From Alphaproteobacteria bacterium (GTDB lineage Bacteria; Pseudomonadota; Alphaproteobacteria; WRDZ01), in assembly GCA_009779595.1 (NCBI GenBank), contig WRDZ01000019.1, positions 1 to 9,130 on the forward strand: 9,130 bases of DNA. Direction: 5' to 3'. The notes beneath the pieces were generated by a model. It ran no database searches. It was given only the letters and a program-made list of their open reading frames with translations, and was not told the DNA's origin. A program made the position numbers and the translations under genes. Positions 1-6,086 of this stretch are shown piece after piece (within the stretch, counting starts at the first letter, position 1; every line of letters begins with the position of its first letter).

Positions 1-1
1 C

Positions 2-73
2 CTGTCCGCGGGGCTGCTTGCCACGGCCGGGAGGTTAAGCGCCATCATAGGCAAGGACAGGGTTTTGCTATAA
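2..73 (+). CDS. Possible 3' end of an upstream gene, unidentified
   Basis: One frame is open from the window edge to a TAA at 71-73 and encodes 23 residues, ending in GRLSAIIGKDRVLL. The residue mix (small hydrophobic residues, then a charged tail) looks like an ordinary protein C-terminus, but it is too short to identify. In alphaproteobacteria the gene before yidC is often rnpA or yidD, and this tail does not resemble either as far as I can judge. The yidC frame is also open to the window edge, so open reading alone proves little here. Treat this as a weak partial call. Confidence 0.3.
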   Translation: MSAGLLATAGRLSAIIGKDRVLL

Positions 74-147
74 ACCGGTTGCGTTGCGCCGCAAAGTCTG
101 CTATCTTCAAAAACCAGTGGTACATTTTCGCCTCACAAGGAAGACCT

Positions 148-1812
148 ATGCAGATAGATGAACAAAAACAGACGATTATAACGGGCCTGATTTTCGCCCT
201 GGCCACCTTCATGCTGCTGCAGATAATATTCGGCCCGTCCCCGATGCAGCCTGTGCAGCAGCCGGCGCCCCCGCCGCCGTCCGTGCAAGAGGTCCGCATT
301 CCCGGCGCCATGCCCGTGAACACGGGAATCGCGACCCGGCAGGTCACTGTCCCGCAAGAGGTTCCGCTGGAAAACTCGCACATAAGGGGCATGGTCGAGC
401 TGGTTTCCGGCGACATCACGGACCTGGAACTTCTGAAGTTCAGGGAAACCATACAGCCGTACAGCCCGAACGTGGTGCTGCTGGACAGGAACTATACCGT
501 GGAAACCGGGCTGCTTATCGACGGCGTGCCGGTGCACACACAGTGGCGCGCTCCCAAGGACGCGCGGATTTCCGCGGACAGGCCGCTTGAGATAACCGCC
601 GTTTTCGGCGACGTGACCGTGCGGCGCACGTACCAGCTTGACGACAAGTACATGCTGCGGATAACCGACAAGGTCACCAACAACGGCAAGCAGGCGGTAA
701 GCGTGTCCCAGGCCGGCGACATATGGCGCACCGTGCCCAGAAGGCTTGAGGCCGGGGCGGTACACCAGGGCCTGATAGGCTTTTTCAACAACAGGCTGAA
801 CGAAGTCAAGTACGACAAGCTGGAAAAAGAGTCCGTCATGGACTTTTCCATCGTGCAAGAGGGATGGTTCGGGGTAAGCGACAAGTTCTGGATGTCCGCG
901 TTCGCCCTGCACCAGCCCGCCAATGTGCGGTTCGCGTTCGAAAGGGCGGCCGCGCCGGGAGCCGCGAACGCGGTGCGGGCCTCGTTCATCGCCGAGGGGC
1001 AAAGCATAGGGCCGGGGCAAAGCCACGAAGCATCGATACTTCTGTTCACGGGCGCCAAGGATTTCCGCATACTTGACCTTTACCGCGACAAGTTCGACAT
1101 CGGGCGCTTCGACCTTGCGATAGATTACGGCTGGTACTATATCCTGACCAGGCCTTTGCTGATGGCCCTAAGCCATGTCAACGGCTGGGTCGGCAACATG
1201 GGCGTGACCATACTTATACTTGCCCTTTTGCTGCGCATAGCCATGTTCCCGATAACGCAGAAGGCGTACGTCAACACCAACAGGATGCGCGAGCTGCAGC
1301 CCAAGATAAAGCAGATACAAGAGCAGTACGCCGGCGACCACATGCGCATCCAGCGCGAGATGATGGCCCTTTACAAGCTGTACAAGATTAACCCCGCGTC
1401 GGGCTGCCTGCCGCTGCTGATACAGATACCCGTGTTCTTCGCCCTGTACAAGGTGCTGGTGATTTCAATCGAGCTGCGGCACGCCCCGTTCATATGGTGG
1501 ATACACGACCTTAGCGCTCCGGACCCGACTTCGGTGCTGACGCTGTTCGGCCTTATACCGCTGCCGCTGCCCGCGTTCCTGGACATCGGCCTGTGGCCGG
1601 TGCTGATGGGCGCCACCATGTTCCTGCAGCAGAAGTTGTCGCCGCAGCCGACCGACAAGGTGCAGGCGCGCATATTCAAGTTCCTGCCGCTGGTGTTCAC
1701 ATTCATGCTGGCCCAGTTCGCCAGCGGGCTGGTCATCTACTGGACGTGGAGCAACATCCTGGGCATAATCCAGCAGAAGTACATGACCCGCCGCCACGGG
1801 GCCCGTCCCTGA
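148..1812 (+). CDS. yidC: Membrane protein insertase YidC (Oxa1 family)
   Basis: The 554-residue protein inserts and folds inner-membrane proteins, alone or with SecYEG. TM1 lies at about residues 9-28 (TIITGLIFALATFMLLQIIF) and is followed by a Pro/Gln-rich spacer and the large periplasmic domain (about 55-330) typical of Gram-negative YidC. The conserved core follows from about 335: the second TM carries the family's functional arginine (R363, in LLLRIAMFP), then a cytoplasmic helical hairpin (MRELQPKIKQIQEQY), the hydrophobic segment CLPLLIQIPVFFALYKVL, and two more membrane segments, with a basic tail (TRRHGARP). Length is normal for the family. The ATG at 148 is chosen over in-frame upstream codons because AAGGAAG lies just before it and the protein then starts MQIDEQKQTII like other YidCs. 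The stop overlaps the start of engB by one base, so the two are probably co-translated. Confidence 0.98.
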   Translation: MQIDEQKQTIITGLIFALATFMLLQIIFGPSPMQPVQQPAPPPPSVQEVRIPGAMPVNTGIATRQVTVPQEVPLENSHIRGMVELVSGDITDLELLKFRETIQPYSPNVVLLDRNYTVETGLLIDGVPVHTQWRAPKDARISADRPLEITAVFGDVTVRRTYQLDDKYMLRITDKVTNNGKQAVSVSQAGDIWRTVPRRLEAGAVHQGLIGFFNNRLNEVKYDKLEKESVMDFSIVQEGWFGVSDKFWMSAFALHQPANVRFAFERAAAPGAANAVRASFIAEGQSIGPGQSHEASILLFTGAKDFRILDLYRDKFDIGRFDLAIDYGWYYILTRPLLMALSHVNGWVGNMGVTILILALLLRIAMFPITQKAYVNTNRMRELQPKIKQIQEQYAGDHMRIQREMMALYKLYKINPASGCLPLLIQIPVFFALYKVLVISIELRHAPFIWWIHDLSAPDPTSVLTLFGLIPLPLPAFLDIGLWPVLMGATMFLQQKLSPQPTDKVQARIFKFLPLVFTFMLAQFASGLVIYWTWSNILGIIQQKYMTRRHGARP

Positions 1813-2378
1813 TGCGCGTTGAGTTCCTGGGCAGCTTCCCGGACGCGGCCATGATGCCGGACACGGGGCTGGGCGAGGTGGCTTTCATCGGCCGTTCCAA
1901 CGTGGGCAAGTCGTCGCTGCTGAACGCTATAGCCGGGCAGGCGGTGGCGCGGGTGTCGCAGACTCCCGGCCGCACGCAGATGATAAACATGTTCAGGCTG
2001 GACGGCAAGACCGTGCTGGTCGATTTGCCCGGGTACGGATATGCCAAGGCCAGCAAGGCCGACGTGGCCGCATGGCAGGACATGATGCGCGGATACTTGG
2101 GGGCGCGCGCGGCTTTGCGGCAGGTGCTGCTGCTGATAGACAGCCGGCACGGGGCAAAGCAGATAGACCTTGACTTCATGGCCGCCCTGGACAAAAGCGC
2201 CGTGGCTTACGCGCTGGTGCTGACCAAGATAGACAAGATAAAGGACCCTGACGCGGTGGTGAAAGCCGCCGAAGCACTGGCGGCCAAACACCCGGCGTGC
2301 TTCCCAAGCGTGTTCGCCACAAGCGCCGAGAAAAAGATGGGCATAAAGGAAGTGCGTGACCTGGCGACGGGAAAATAG
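1812..2378 (+). CDS. engB: Ribosome biogenesis GTP-binding protein EngB/YihA/YsxC
   Basis: A 188-residue TRAFAC-class GTPase needed for assembly of the large ribosomal subunit. All G motifs are visible: G1 GRSNVGKSS (27-35), the G2 region with TPGRT (51-55), G3 DLPGYG (71-76), G4 TKID (138-141) and G5 SAE (171-173). The family signature around VSQTPGRTQ is intact. The start ATG at 1812 shares its A with the yidC stop codon TGA (1810-1812). No good Shine-Dalgarno precedes it, so translational coupling to yidC is likely. The protein is slightly shorter than many homologues because it has almost no N- or C-terminal extension, but nothing catalytic is missing. yidC-engB adjacency is common in alphaproteobacteria. 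The argB that often follows is absent here; a repeat and the convergent tolA come next. Confidence 0.97.
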   Translation: MRVEFLGSFPDAAMMPDTGLGEVAFIGRSNVGKSSLLNAIAGQAVARVSQTPGRTQMINMFRLDGKTVLVDLPGYGYAKASKADVAAWQDMMRGYLGARAALRQVLLLIDSRHGAKQIDLDFMAALDKSAVAYALVLTKIDKIKDPDAVVKAAEALAAKHPACFPSVFATSAEKKMGIKEVRDLATGK

Positions 2379-2402
2379 GGTATTGTAAAAATTGATGATA
2401 AG

Positions 2403-2518
2403 AAGCGCAGTCCGTCCGGGCAAGCGCCAAAGCTCGCGGTAAGCGAGCGACGCGCGCCGCCTATGGGCGGGCGGACGCGCGTGTCCTGCGGACCGCCTGG
2501 CGGAGCCGCTGTCGCGGC
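2403..2518 (-). repeat. Dispersed structured repeat, copy A
   Basis: This sequence of about 116 bp fills most of the gap between engB and tolA, which converge on it. Its reverse complement matches 5822-5939 over the whole length, at roughly 80-85% identity by eye with a few 1-bp indels. The longest identical run is 19 bases (2467-2485, GCGGGCGGACGCGCGTGTC). It contains small hairpins: GCCGC-TGTC-GCGGC (2505-2518) and GCTCGC-GGTAA-GCGAGC (2432-2448). Read on the minus strand it begins 14 bp after the tolA stop codon. The minus-strand frame that would match the open frame of copy B hits a stop, so it is not a conserved coding sequence. I do not recognise it as a named family. Confidence 0.85.
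2505..2518 (-). other. Hairpin shared by both repeat copies (copy A)
   Basis: On the minus strand GCCGC-GACA-GCGGC forms a 5-bp GC stem with a GACA tetraloop 14 bp after the tolA stop. The identical sequence occurs at 5822-5835. There is no following T-run, so it is not a classical intrinsic terminator. It could protect 3' ends as REP hairpins do. Confidence 0.55.
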
Positions 2519-2532
2519 AGGCTTTGAATTTC

Positions 2533-3363
2533 CTATATCACGCCGCCGTCGTACGGGTTGAAGTTAAGTATCAGGTCGCGCCACCTTAGATAATCGCCGC
2601 CGTACAGCCTGGCCAGTATCCGGAACGGCGAGTTGTCGCCCAGCTGGTCGCATATGTGCACGGCCCGGCGCGCGCTTTCGGCAACCGCGCGGAAAGCCGG
2701 GTCGTTCCTTAGCCGCGACGTGTCCTGTATTGCCACCGTCTTCACCGTGCCGTCCCGGTTCAGCTGCACGTTTATCACGGCCACCATGTTCTTCACGCCC
2801 GCCACCCCGGGGTCAATGTTCCAGCAGCTGCGCAGCTTGATGGCTATGGCGTCGCGCTCGGACACGGAAAGCCTCATTTCCCTGTCGCCGATGCCCACGC
2901 CGGCGGCGCCGGCGCCGCCTTGCGGGGCCGGAGGCTCCTTGTCAAGCGAGGCAAGCAGGCTGTCAAGCCTGTAGACCCTTGGCTGCGGCGCGGGCGGTTC
3001 GGGCCTTGGCGGCTGGGGCGGCGCGGGCGTGGGCCTTGGCGGCTCGGGCCTTTGCGCGATAAGGTTGTCCAAAAGGTTGCTTAGCGCTTCCCTGGGGGTA
3101 GCCTGGTCTATCTGGACCTGCGCGTCGGACGGGGCCTGCCTTCCGGCCTGGGGCAGGATGGGCTGTTCCGCGGATACGACCCTGCCCGTGTCCGGCAGGT
3201 TCGTCATATCGCCGATTTCCACCTCGGACAGGTCTATGAATATGGGAATCGAGGCCACAAGGAACGGGTCCTTGCTGGTGAACGACAGGTCAAGGGTCAG
3301 CAGGGTCAATATGACGACATGCCCCAAAACAGACAGCAGCAGAGATTTGTCCTTGACTATCAC
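2533..3363 (-). CDS. tolA: Tol-Pal system protein TolA (TonB/TolA C-terminal family)
   Basis: TolA links the TolQR motor in the inner membrane to TolB/Pal at the outer membrane. The 276-residue protein has a short cytoplasmic N-terminus (MIVKDK), one TM helix at about 8-28 (LLLSVLGHVVILTLLTLDLS), a periplasmic linker with a proline-rich stretch (about 105-127, RPEPPRPTPAPPQPPRPEPP) and a globular C-terminal domain (about 165-270). That domain has LRSCWNIDPG, NRDGTV, NDPAFRAVAESARRAV, SPF and a final FNP, which is the TolA pattern of alphaproteobacteria. The linker is much shorter than the long helix of E. coli TolA. I chose the GTG at 3363, which overlaps the tolR stop as GTGA. A TTG at 3381 (six residues longer) is possible but has no ribosome site, whereas GGAG lies upstream of the GTG. 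No tolB or pal follows in this window. Confidence 0.92.
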   Translation of the reverse strand: MIVKDKSLLLSVLGHVVILTLLTLDLSFTSKDPFLVASIPIFIDLSEVEIGDMTNLPDTGRVVSAEQPILPQAGRQAPSDAQVQIDQATPREALSNLLDNLIAQRPEPPRPTPAPPQPPRPEPPAPQPRVYRLDSLLASLDKEPPAPQGGAGAAGVGIGDREMRLSVSERDAIAIKLRSCWNIDPGVAGVKNMVAVINVQLNRDGTVKTVAIQDTSRLRNDPAFRAVAESARRAVHICDQLGDNSPFRILARLYGGDYLRWRDLILNFNPYDGGVI

Positions 3364-3791
3364 TGCGACATGTTTCTCCAATGCTGGGCATCGGTCTTCA
3401 GGCCGATTTGGGTATAGCCCGCGGACCGCAGGCGGCCCATAAGCTCTATCACCTGGCCATAGGAAACGGTCCTGTCCGCGCTGATGATGACGCGCACGTT
3501 CGGGTTGGCGCCCCTTATGGCCCTGATTTTGGCGACCAGGTTTTCGGGCTCCACCGCCTCTTCCCCGATGAATATGACGCCCTCCCTGTTAAAGCTGATG
3601 TTCAGGGCCGCGTCCCCTTCTTCCAAGGGCCTGTTGTCGGCGCTGGGCAGGTCCAGCGGTATGCCCGTGGTTATCATCGGAGCCGTGACCATGAACAGCA
3701 CCAGCATGCTGAACATGACGTCGACCATCGGCGTCATGTCCATGCGCGCCATATAGCGCGAGCTTACGCGCTTGCGCAGGCGGAGCTTCAT
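3360..3791 (-). CDS. tolR: Tol-Pal system proton-channel protein TolR (ExbD/TolR family)
   Basis: A 143-residue single-pass inner-membrane protein that forms the ion-conducting core of the Tol motor with TolQ. A basic cytoplasmic N-terminus (MKLRLRKRVSSRYMARMDM) leads into the family motif MTPMVDVMF, whose D24 is the membrane aspartate expected to carry protons. The TM is about 22-40 (MVDVMFSMLVLFMVTAPMI). It is followed by the conserved GIPLDLPSA segment and a compact periplasmic domain with ISADRTVSYGQVIELMGRL. Its start overlaps the tolQ stop as ATGA, and its stop overlaps the tolA start, so the three genes form one tightly coupled operon. TolR is preferred over ExbD because of TolA downstream and TolQ upstream. 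Confidence 0.95.
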   Translation of the reverse strand: MKLRLRKRVSSRYMARMDMTPMVDVMFSMLVLFMVTAPMITTGIPLDLPSADNRPLEEGDAALNISFNREGVIFIGEEAVEPENLVAKIRAIRGANPNVRVIISADRTVSYGQVIELMGRLRSAGYTQIGLKTDAQHWRNMSQ

Positions 3792-4498
3792 CTGCCCCGC
3801 CTTGGGCCCTGCCCGGCCGTCGAGTCAAGCCTGCGGGTGAGTATGCTCATTATCTCGGTGCTGAAGTTTTCAAGCCTTTTGGCTATCTTGTCTATGTCGC
3901 CTGACAGCTTGTTGTACGCCAGGACCGCGGGGATGGCCGCGATAAGCCCCATGGCCGTGGTGTAAAGCGCCTCGGCTATGCCAGGGGCGATGACTATAAG
4001 GTTGGTGTTCCCGCTTGCCCCGATGGAGTGGAACACGTTCATCACGCCCCACACCGTGCCGAACAGCCCCAGGAACGGGGCGACCGCCCCGGTGGACGCC
4101 AGGAACCCCATCTTGACCTCAAGCTTGGACAGCTCGCGGTCGATGGCAAGGTCTATGTTGCGGTCGACCCTCTCCTGCGTGTTCGAGCCGAAGTTGTCGC
4201 CGTTCTCGCCGGCCGAGCGCCGCCATTCCTTCATGGCCGCCATGAAGACCGCGCTCATGGGGTCGGTCGACTTCTTCAGGCTGTCGTACAGCGTGTCCAG
4301 CGACGTGGCCTGCCAGAACTTTTCCTCGAACTTCTTCATGCCGCGGCGCACGGATTTAAGCAGCATGACCTTGTCTATTATTATCGCCCACGACCAGACC
4401 GAGGCCAGCAGCAGGATGACCATCACGAATCTGGTCATAAGGTCCACGCTGGTCAACAGACCGAACAGCGACATTTCATTGGCAATTTGGGAATCCAT
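3788..4498 (-). CDS. tolQ: Tol-Pal system protein TolQ (MotA/TolQ/ExbB family)
   Basis: A 236-residue polytopic inner-membrane stator protein. TM1 is at about 21-41 (VMVILLLASVWSWAIIIDKV). A cytoplasmic loop follows, with the conserved helix RVDRNIDLAIDRELSKLE (110-127). TM2 carries LASTGAVAPFLGLFGTVWGV (133-152) and TM3 GIAEALYTTAMGLIAAIPAV (173-192); these contain the polar Thr and Gly residues typical of the family. I chose ATG 4498 because AAGGA precedes it with 7 bp spacing and the protein then matches usual TolQ length. The frame is open further upstream to 4597, but that would add 33 unlikely residues and bury the promoter. It is the first gene of tolQRA. The usual alphaproteobacterial ybgC is not found directly upstream; the divergent pilus gene is there instead. 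Confidence 0.96.
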   Translation of the reverse strand: MDSQIANEMSLFGLLTSVDLMTRFVMVILLLASVWSWAIIIDKVMLLKSVRRGMKKFEEKFWQATSLDTLYDSLKKSTDPMSAVFMAAMKEWRRSAGENGDNFGSNTQERVDRNIDLAIDRELSKLEVKMGFLASTGAVAPFLGLFGTVWGVMNVFHSIGASGNTNLIVIAPGIAEALYTTAMGLIAAIPAVLAYNKLSGDIDKIAKRLENFSTEIMSILTRRLDSTAGQGPRRGR

Positions 4499-4522
4499 AG
4501 TTTTATCCTTAAGATTATCGGG

Positions 4523-4536
4523 TTGAAGCACTTCAA
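4523..4536. promoter_or_regulatory. Dyad at the 5' end of the tolQ transcript
   Basis: TTGAAG-CA-CTTCAA is a perfect 6-bp inverted repeat with a 2-bp spacer. It lies between the likely tolQ -10 box (4540-4545) and the tolQ ribosome site, about where transcription would begin. The short spacer suits a dimeric DNA-binding protein better than an RNA hairpin. The regulator is unknown. Confidence 0.4.
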
Positions 4537-4539
4537 ACA

Positions 4540-4567
4540 TTATTAAACAGAGCGGACAAAAAAGCAA
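4540..4567 (-). promoter_or_regulatory. Likely tolQRA promoter
   Basis: On the minus strand TTGCTT (-35, 4567-4562) and TAATAA (-10, 4545-4540) are separated by 16 bp, in an AT-rich stretch about 42-69 bp upstream of the tolQ start. The match to sigma-70 consensus is fair, not perfect. Confidence 0.45.
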
Positions 4568-4589
4568 GAAAAGAAATCGGCAAAAAACG

Positions 4590-4604
4590 TTAGCCAAATG
4601 TTAA
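4590..4604 (+). promoter_or_regulatory. CtrA-like box upstream of the pilR-like gene
   Basis: TTAG-CCAAATG-TTAA matches the alphaproteobacterial CtrA site TTAA-N7-TTAA at 7 of 8 defined positions. It sits 55 bp before the pilR-like start and 91 bp before the tolQ start, in the divergent region. The same TTAG half-site variant recurs at 7638-7652. Binding by CtrA is inference. Confidence 0.5.
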
Positions 4605-4659
4605 TAATTTTTTGCAACGATTGGAAGAGGACGCCCTTAAAGTTTTACGGAGATTTATT

Positions 4660-5793
4660 ATGCCAAGAGTCAACAACGCGCCACAGAAGTTCGGATATGC
4701 TCAGGCCCGCGCGTCAAGGGGATTTAACAAGATTGAAGTAGGGTACGCCATTATGATGGTGCGCACCTTCGGCGGGGACGAAAGGCTTAGGGTGTACCGC
4801 AAGCTGGCGTCGCTGCTGAGGAACAGGTTCTCGCTGATGGACGCGCTTGAGCGCCAGTACGCCATTGTCACCGAAAACGGCAAGAAGCCGGGCGAGCCGT
4901 GGGCCATAGCCGTGGCCATGTGGATAGCCAAGCTGCGCAACGGCGCCACATTTTCAGAAGCCATAAAAGGGTGGGCCCCTGCAAGCGAGCGTCTTATGCT
5001 TTCCGTGGGCGACGTGTCGCGCCTGGAAATGGCCCTGCTGAACCTTATCAAGGTGACCGAGGGCATAAAGCGCATGAAGGGCCCCATAATCAGCGCTTTG
5101 TCGTACCCGTCGTTCCTGCTGCTGCTTACGATACTCATTATATGGGGTGCGGGCGCGTTCATCGTGCCGCCCATGGTTGAAGTGGCGCCGGACGTAAGGT
5201 GGACCGGAGCTGCCAAATCATTGGCCTGGCTGGGGGAGTTCGTGGACGACCATTGGCTTATGATGTTGTTGTTCTTCCCGCTCCTGTTCCTTATATTGTT
5301 CTGGACGTTCGGCGCGTGGAAAGGCCCTTTGCGCGCGTACGTGGAAGGCATACCGCCGTACTCTATATACCGCATATTCGTGGGCGTGGGCTGGCTGCTG
5401 TCGCTTTCGTCGCTGGTCAAGGCGGGCACCCCGGTGTCCAAGGCCTTGCGCAGCCTGCGGTCGGACGCGTCGCCGTACCTTATGTACCGCATAGACAAGA
5501 CTCTGCTTTTCATAAACAACGGCGACAACCTTGGCGACTCTTTGTATAAGACCAAGCTGCATTTTCCCGACAAGGAAATCATCGGCGACTTGCGCATATA
5601 TTCGGAACTTGACAACTTCCAGGAATCGCTTGGGCAGGTTGCCTATGACTGGCTGGAAACCAGCATCGAGGACGTCGCCAACAAGGCGGCCGTGCTGAAC
5701 ACCGTCGCAATCCTGTTCGTTGCGGCGACTATTGCGTGGGTCGTTTGGGGCATGTTCGACATGCAGAACCAGATGGTTGCTGCCGGCATGTAA
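4660..5793 (+). CDS. pilR: Type IVb pilus inner-membrane platform protein (PilR/GspF/PilC family)
   Basis: A 377-residue polytopic protein of the type II secretion F family, the inner-membrane platform around which the pilus ATPase works. The two-fold F-domain plan is visible. The first cytoplasmic helical half (about 38-140) includes RVYRKLASLLRNRFSLMDAL, GATFSEAIKGW and SVGDVSRLEMAL. Hydrophobic segments follow at about 150-170 and 199-218. The second half (about 238-335) holds WLLSLSSLVKAGTPVSKALR and NNGDNLGDSL, and a C-terminal TM lies at about 344-364. PilR of IncI1-type thin pili is the closest match in style, and a TcpQ/PilL-like lipoprotein and a PilN secretin downstream support type IVb pilus over type II secretion. 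ATG 4660 is preceded by GGAG with 7 bp spacing. It is unusual that this gene is separated from the expected neighbour ATPase gene (pilQ). Confidence 0.88.
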   Translation: MPRVNNAPQKFGYAQARASRGFNKIEVGYAIMMVRTFGGDERLRVYRKLASLLRNRFSLMDALERQYAIVTENGKKPGEPWAIAVAMWIAKLRNGATFSEAIKGWAPASERLMLSVGDVSRLEMALLNLIKVTEGIKRMKGPIISALSYPSFLLLLTILIIWGAGAFIVPPMVEVAPDVRWTGAAKSLAWLGEFVDDHWLMMLLFFPLLFLILFWTFGAWKGPLRAYVEGIPPYSIYRIFVGVGWLLSLSSLVKAGTPVSKALRSLRSDASPYLMYRIDKTLLFINNGDNLGDSLYKTKLHFPDKEIIGDLRIYSELDNFQESLGQVAYDWLETSIEDVANKAAVLNTVAILFVAATIAWVVWGMFDMQNQMVAAGM

Positions 5794-5810
5794 GGTGCCA
5801 AAACTGCTTT

Positions 5811-5816
5811 TATAAT
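5811..5816 (+). promoter_or_regulatory. Perfect -10 hexamer just before repeat copy B
   Basis: TATAAT occurs 6 bp upstream of the repeat. No good -35 stands 16-18 bp upstream (ATGTAA at 5788-5793), so this is only a candidate start for a transcript beginning in the repeat. Confidence 0.25.
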
Positions 5817-5821
5817 AGTAT

Positions 5822-5939
5822 GCCGCGACAGCGGCTTCCGCCAAGCGGTCTGCAAGACACGCGCGTCCGCCCGCTCCAAGGCGGCGCGCTTCGCTTCGCC
5901 ATACGGCTCGCTTTGGCGCTTGCACGGGCTCCCGCGCTT
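5822..5939 (+). repeat. Dispersed structured repeat, copy B
   Basis: This is the inverted partner of 2403-2518. It begins 28 bp after the pilR-like stop with the same GCCGC-GACA-GCGGC hairpin (5822-5835). A second small hairpin follows, CCGC-CAA-GCGG (5839-5849), which in copy A reads CCGC-CAG-GCGG. The 19-base identical core is at 5856-5874. The rest is GC-rich with repeated GCTTCGC/GGCTCGC/GGCGCTTG words. The following 60 bases (5940-6000) are AT-richer and lie outside the repeat. The frame through this copy is open, but copy A has a stop there, so it is not treated as coding. Confidence 0.85.
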
Positions 5940-5973
5940 ACCAAAACCCCGCTTTTTCCGGTTGGCACAAGTT

Positions 5974-6003
5974 TTGCATCGTCTCTAGTGAAAACGGTTA
6001 ATA
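5974..6003 (+). promoter_or_regulatory. Promoter-like sequence before the OmpA-like pilus gene
   Basis: TTGCAT (5974-5979) and TTAATA (5998-6003) are 18 bp apart. The -10 overlaps the CtrA-like box at 5998-6012, so CtrA bound there would be expected to repress this promoter. The hexamers are only fair matches. Confidence 0.3.
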
Positions 6004-6012
6004 AACTCTTAA
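5998..6012 (+). promoter_or_regulatory. Perfect CtrA-type box
   Basis: TTAA-TAAACTC-TTAA matches all eight defined bases of the CtrA consensus TTAA-N7-TTAA. A GAATC (GANTC, the CcrM methylation target in alphaproteobacteria) follows directly at 6013-6017, and a DnaA box lies at 6047-6055. It is 75 bp upstream of the proposed start at 6087. Confidence 0.6.
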
Positions 6013-6046
6013 GAATCGGCGGTTTTCTGGCGTTTCCCCAAAAAAC

Positions 6047-6055
6047 TGTGGATAA
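6047..6055 (-). promoter_or_regulatory. Perfect DnaA box
   Basis: TGTGGATAA is the complement of TTATCCACA, the strongest DnaA-box form. It lies 31 bp before the proposed start of the OmpA-like gene. The surrounding 12 bases AACTGTGGATAA (6044-6055) recur exactly at 7624-7635. The site could be regulatory; a single box does not make an origin. Confidence 0.5.
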
Positions 6056-6086
6056 AGACAGAAAAAGCTTTTTGCCGAGTCGGGTG

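Noticed and set aside
133..1026. Antisense reading frame opposite yidC
   Set aside because: High-GC shadow of a clear yidC, with no family features.
2403..2518. Intrinsic terminator between engB and tolA
   Set aside because: Hairpins are present but none is followed by a T-run on either strand.
3381..3381. TTG start for TolA
   Set aside because: No Shine-Dalgarno before it. The GTG at 3363 overlaps the tolR stop as expected in this operon.
4503..4511. Third DnaA box (TTATCCTTA) near tolQ
   Set aside because: Only 7 of 9 positions match, and the sequence is explained by the tolQ Shine-Dalgarno on the other strand.
4499..4597. Longer TolQ start
   Set aside because: It would add a Cys/Phe-rich leader not seen in the family and cover the promoter; ATG 4498 has a good ribosome site.
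5820..5939. Repeat as a peptide-coding element
   Set aside because: The frame open in copy B has a stop in copy A, and the copies differ by single-base indels.
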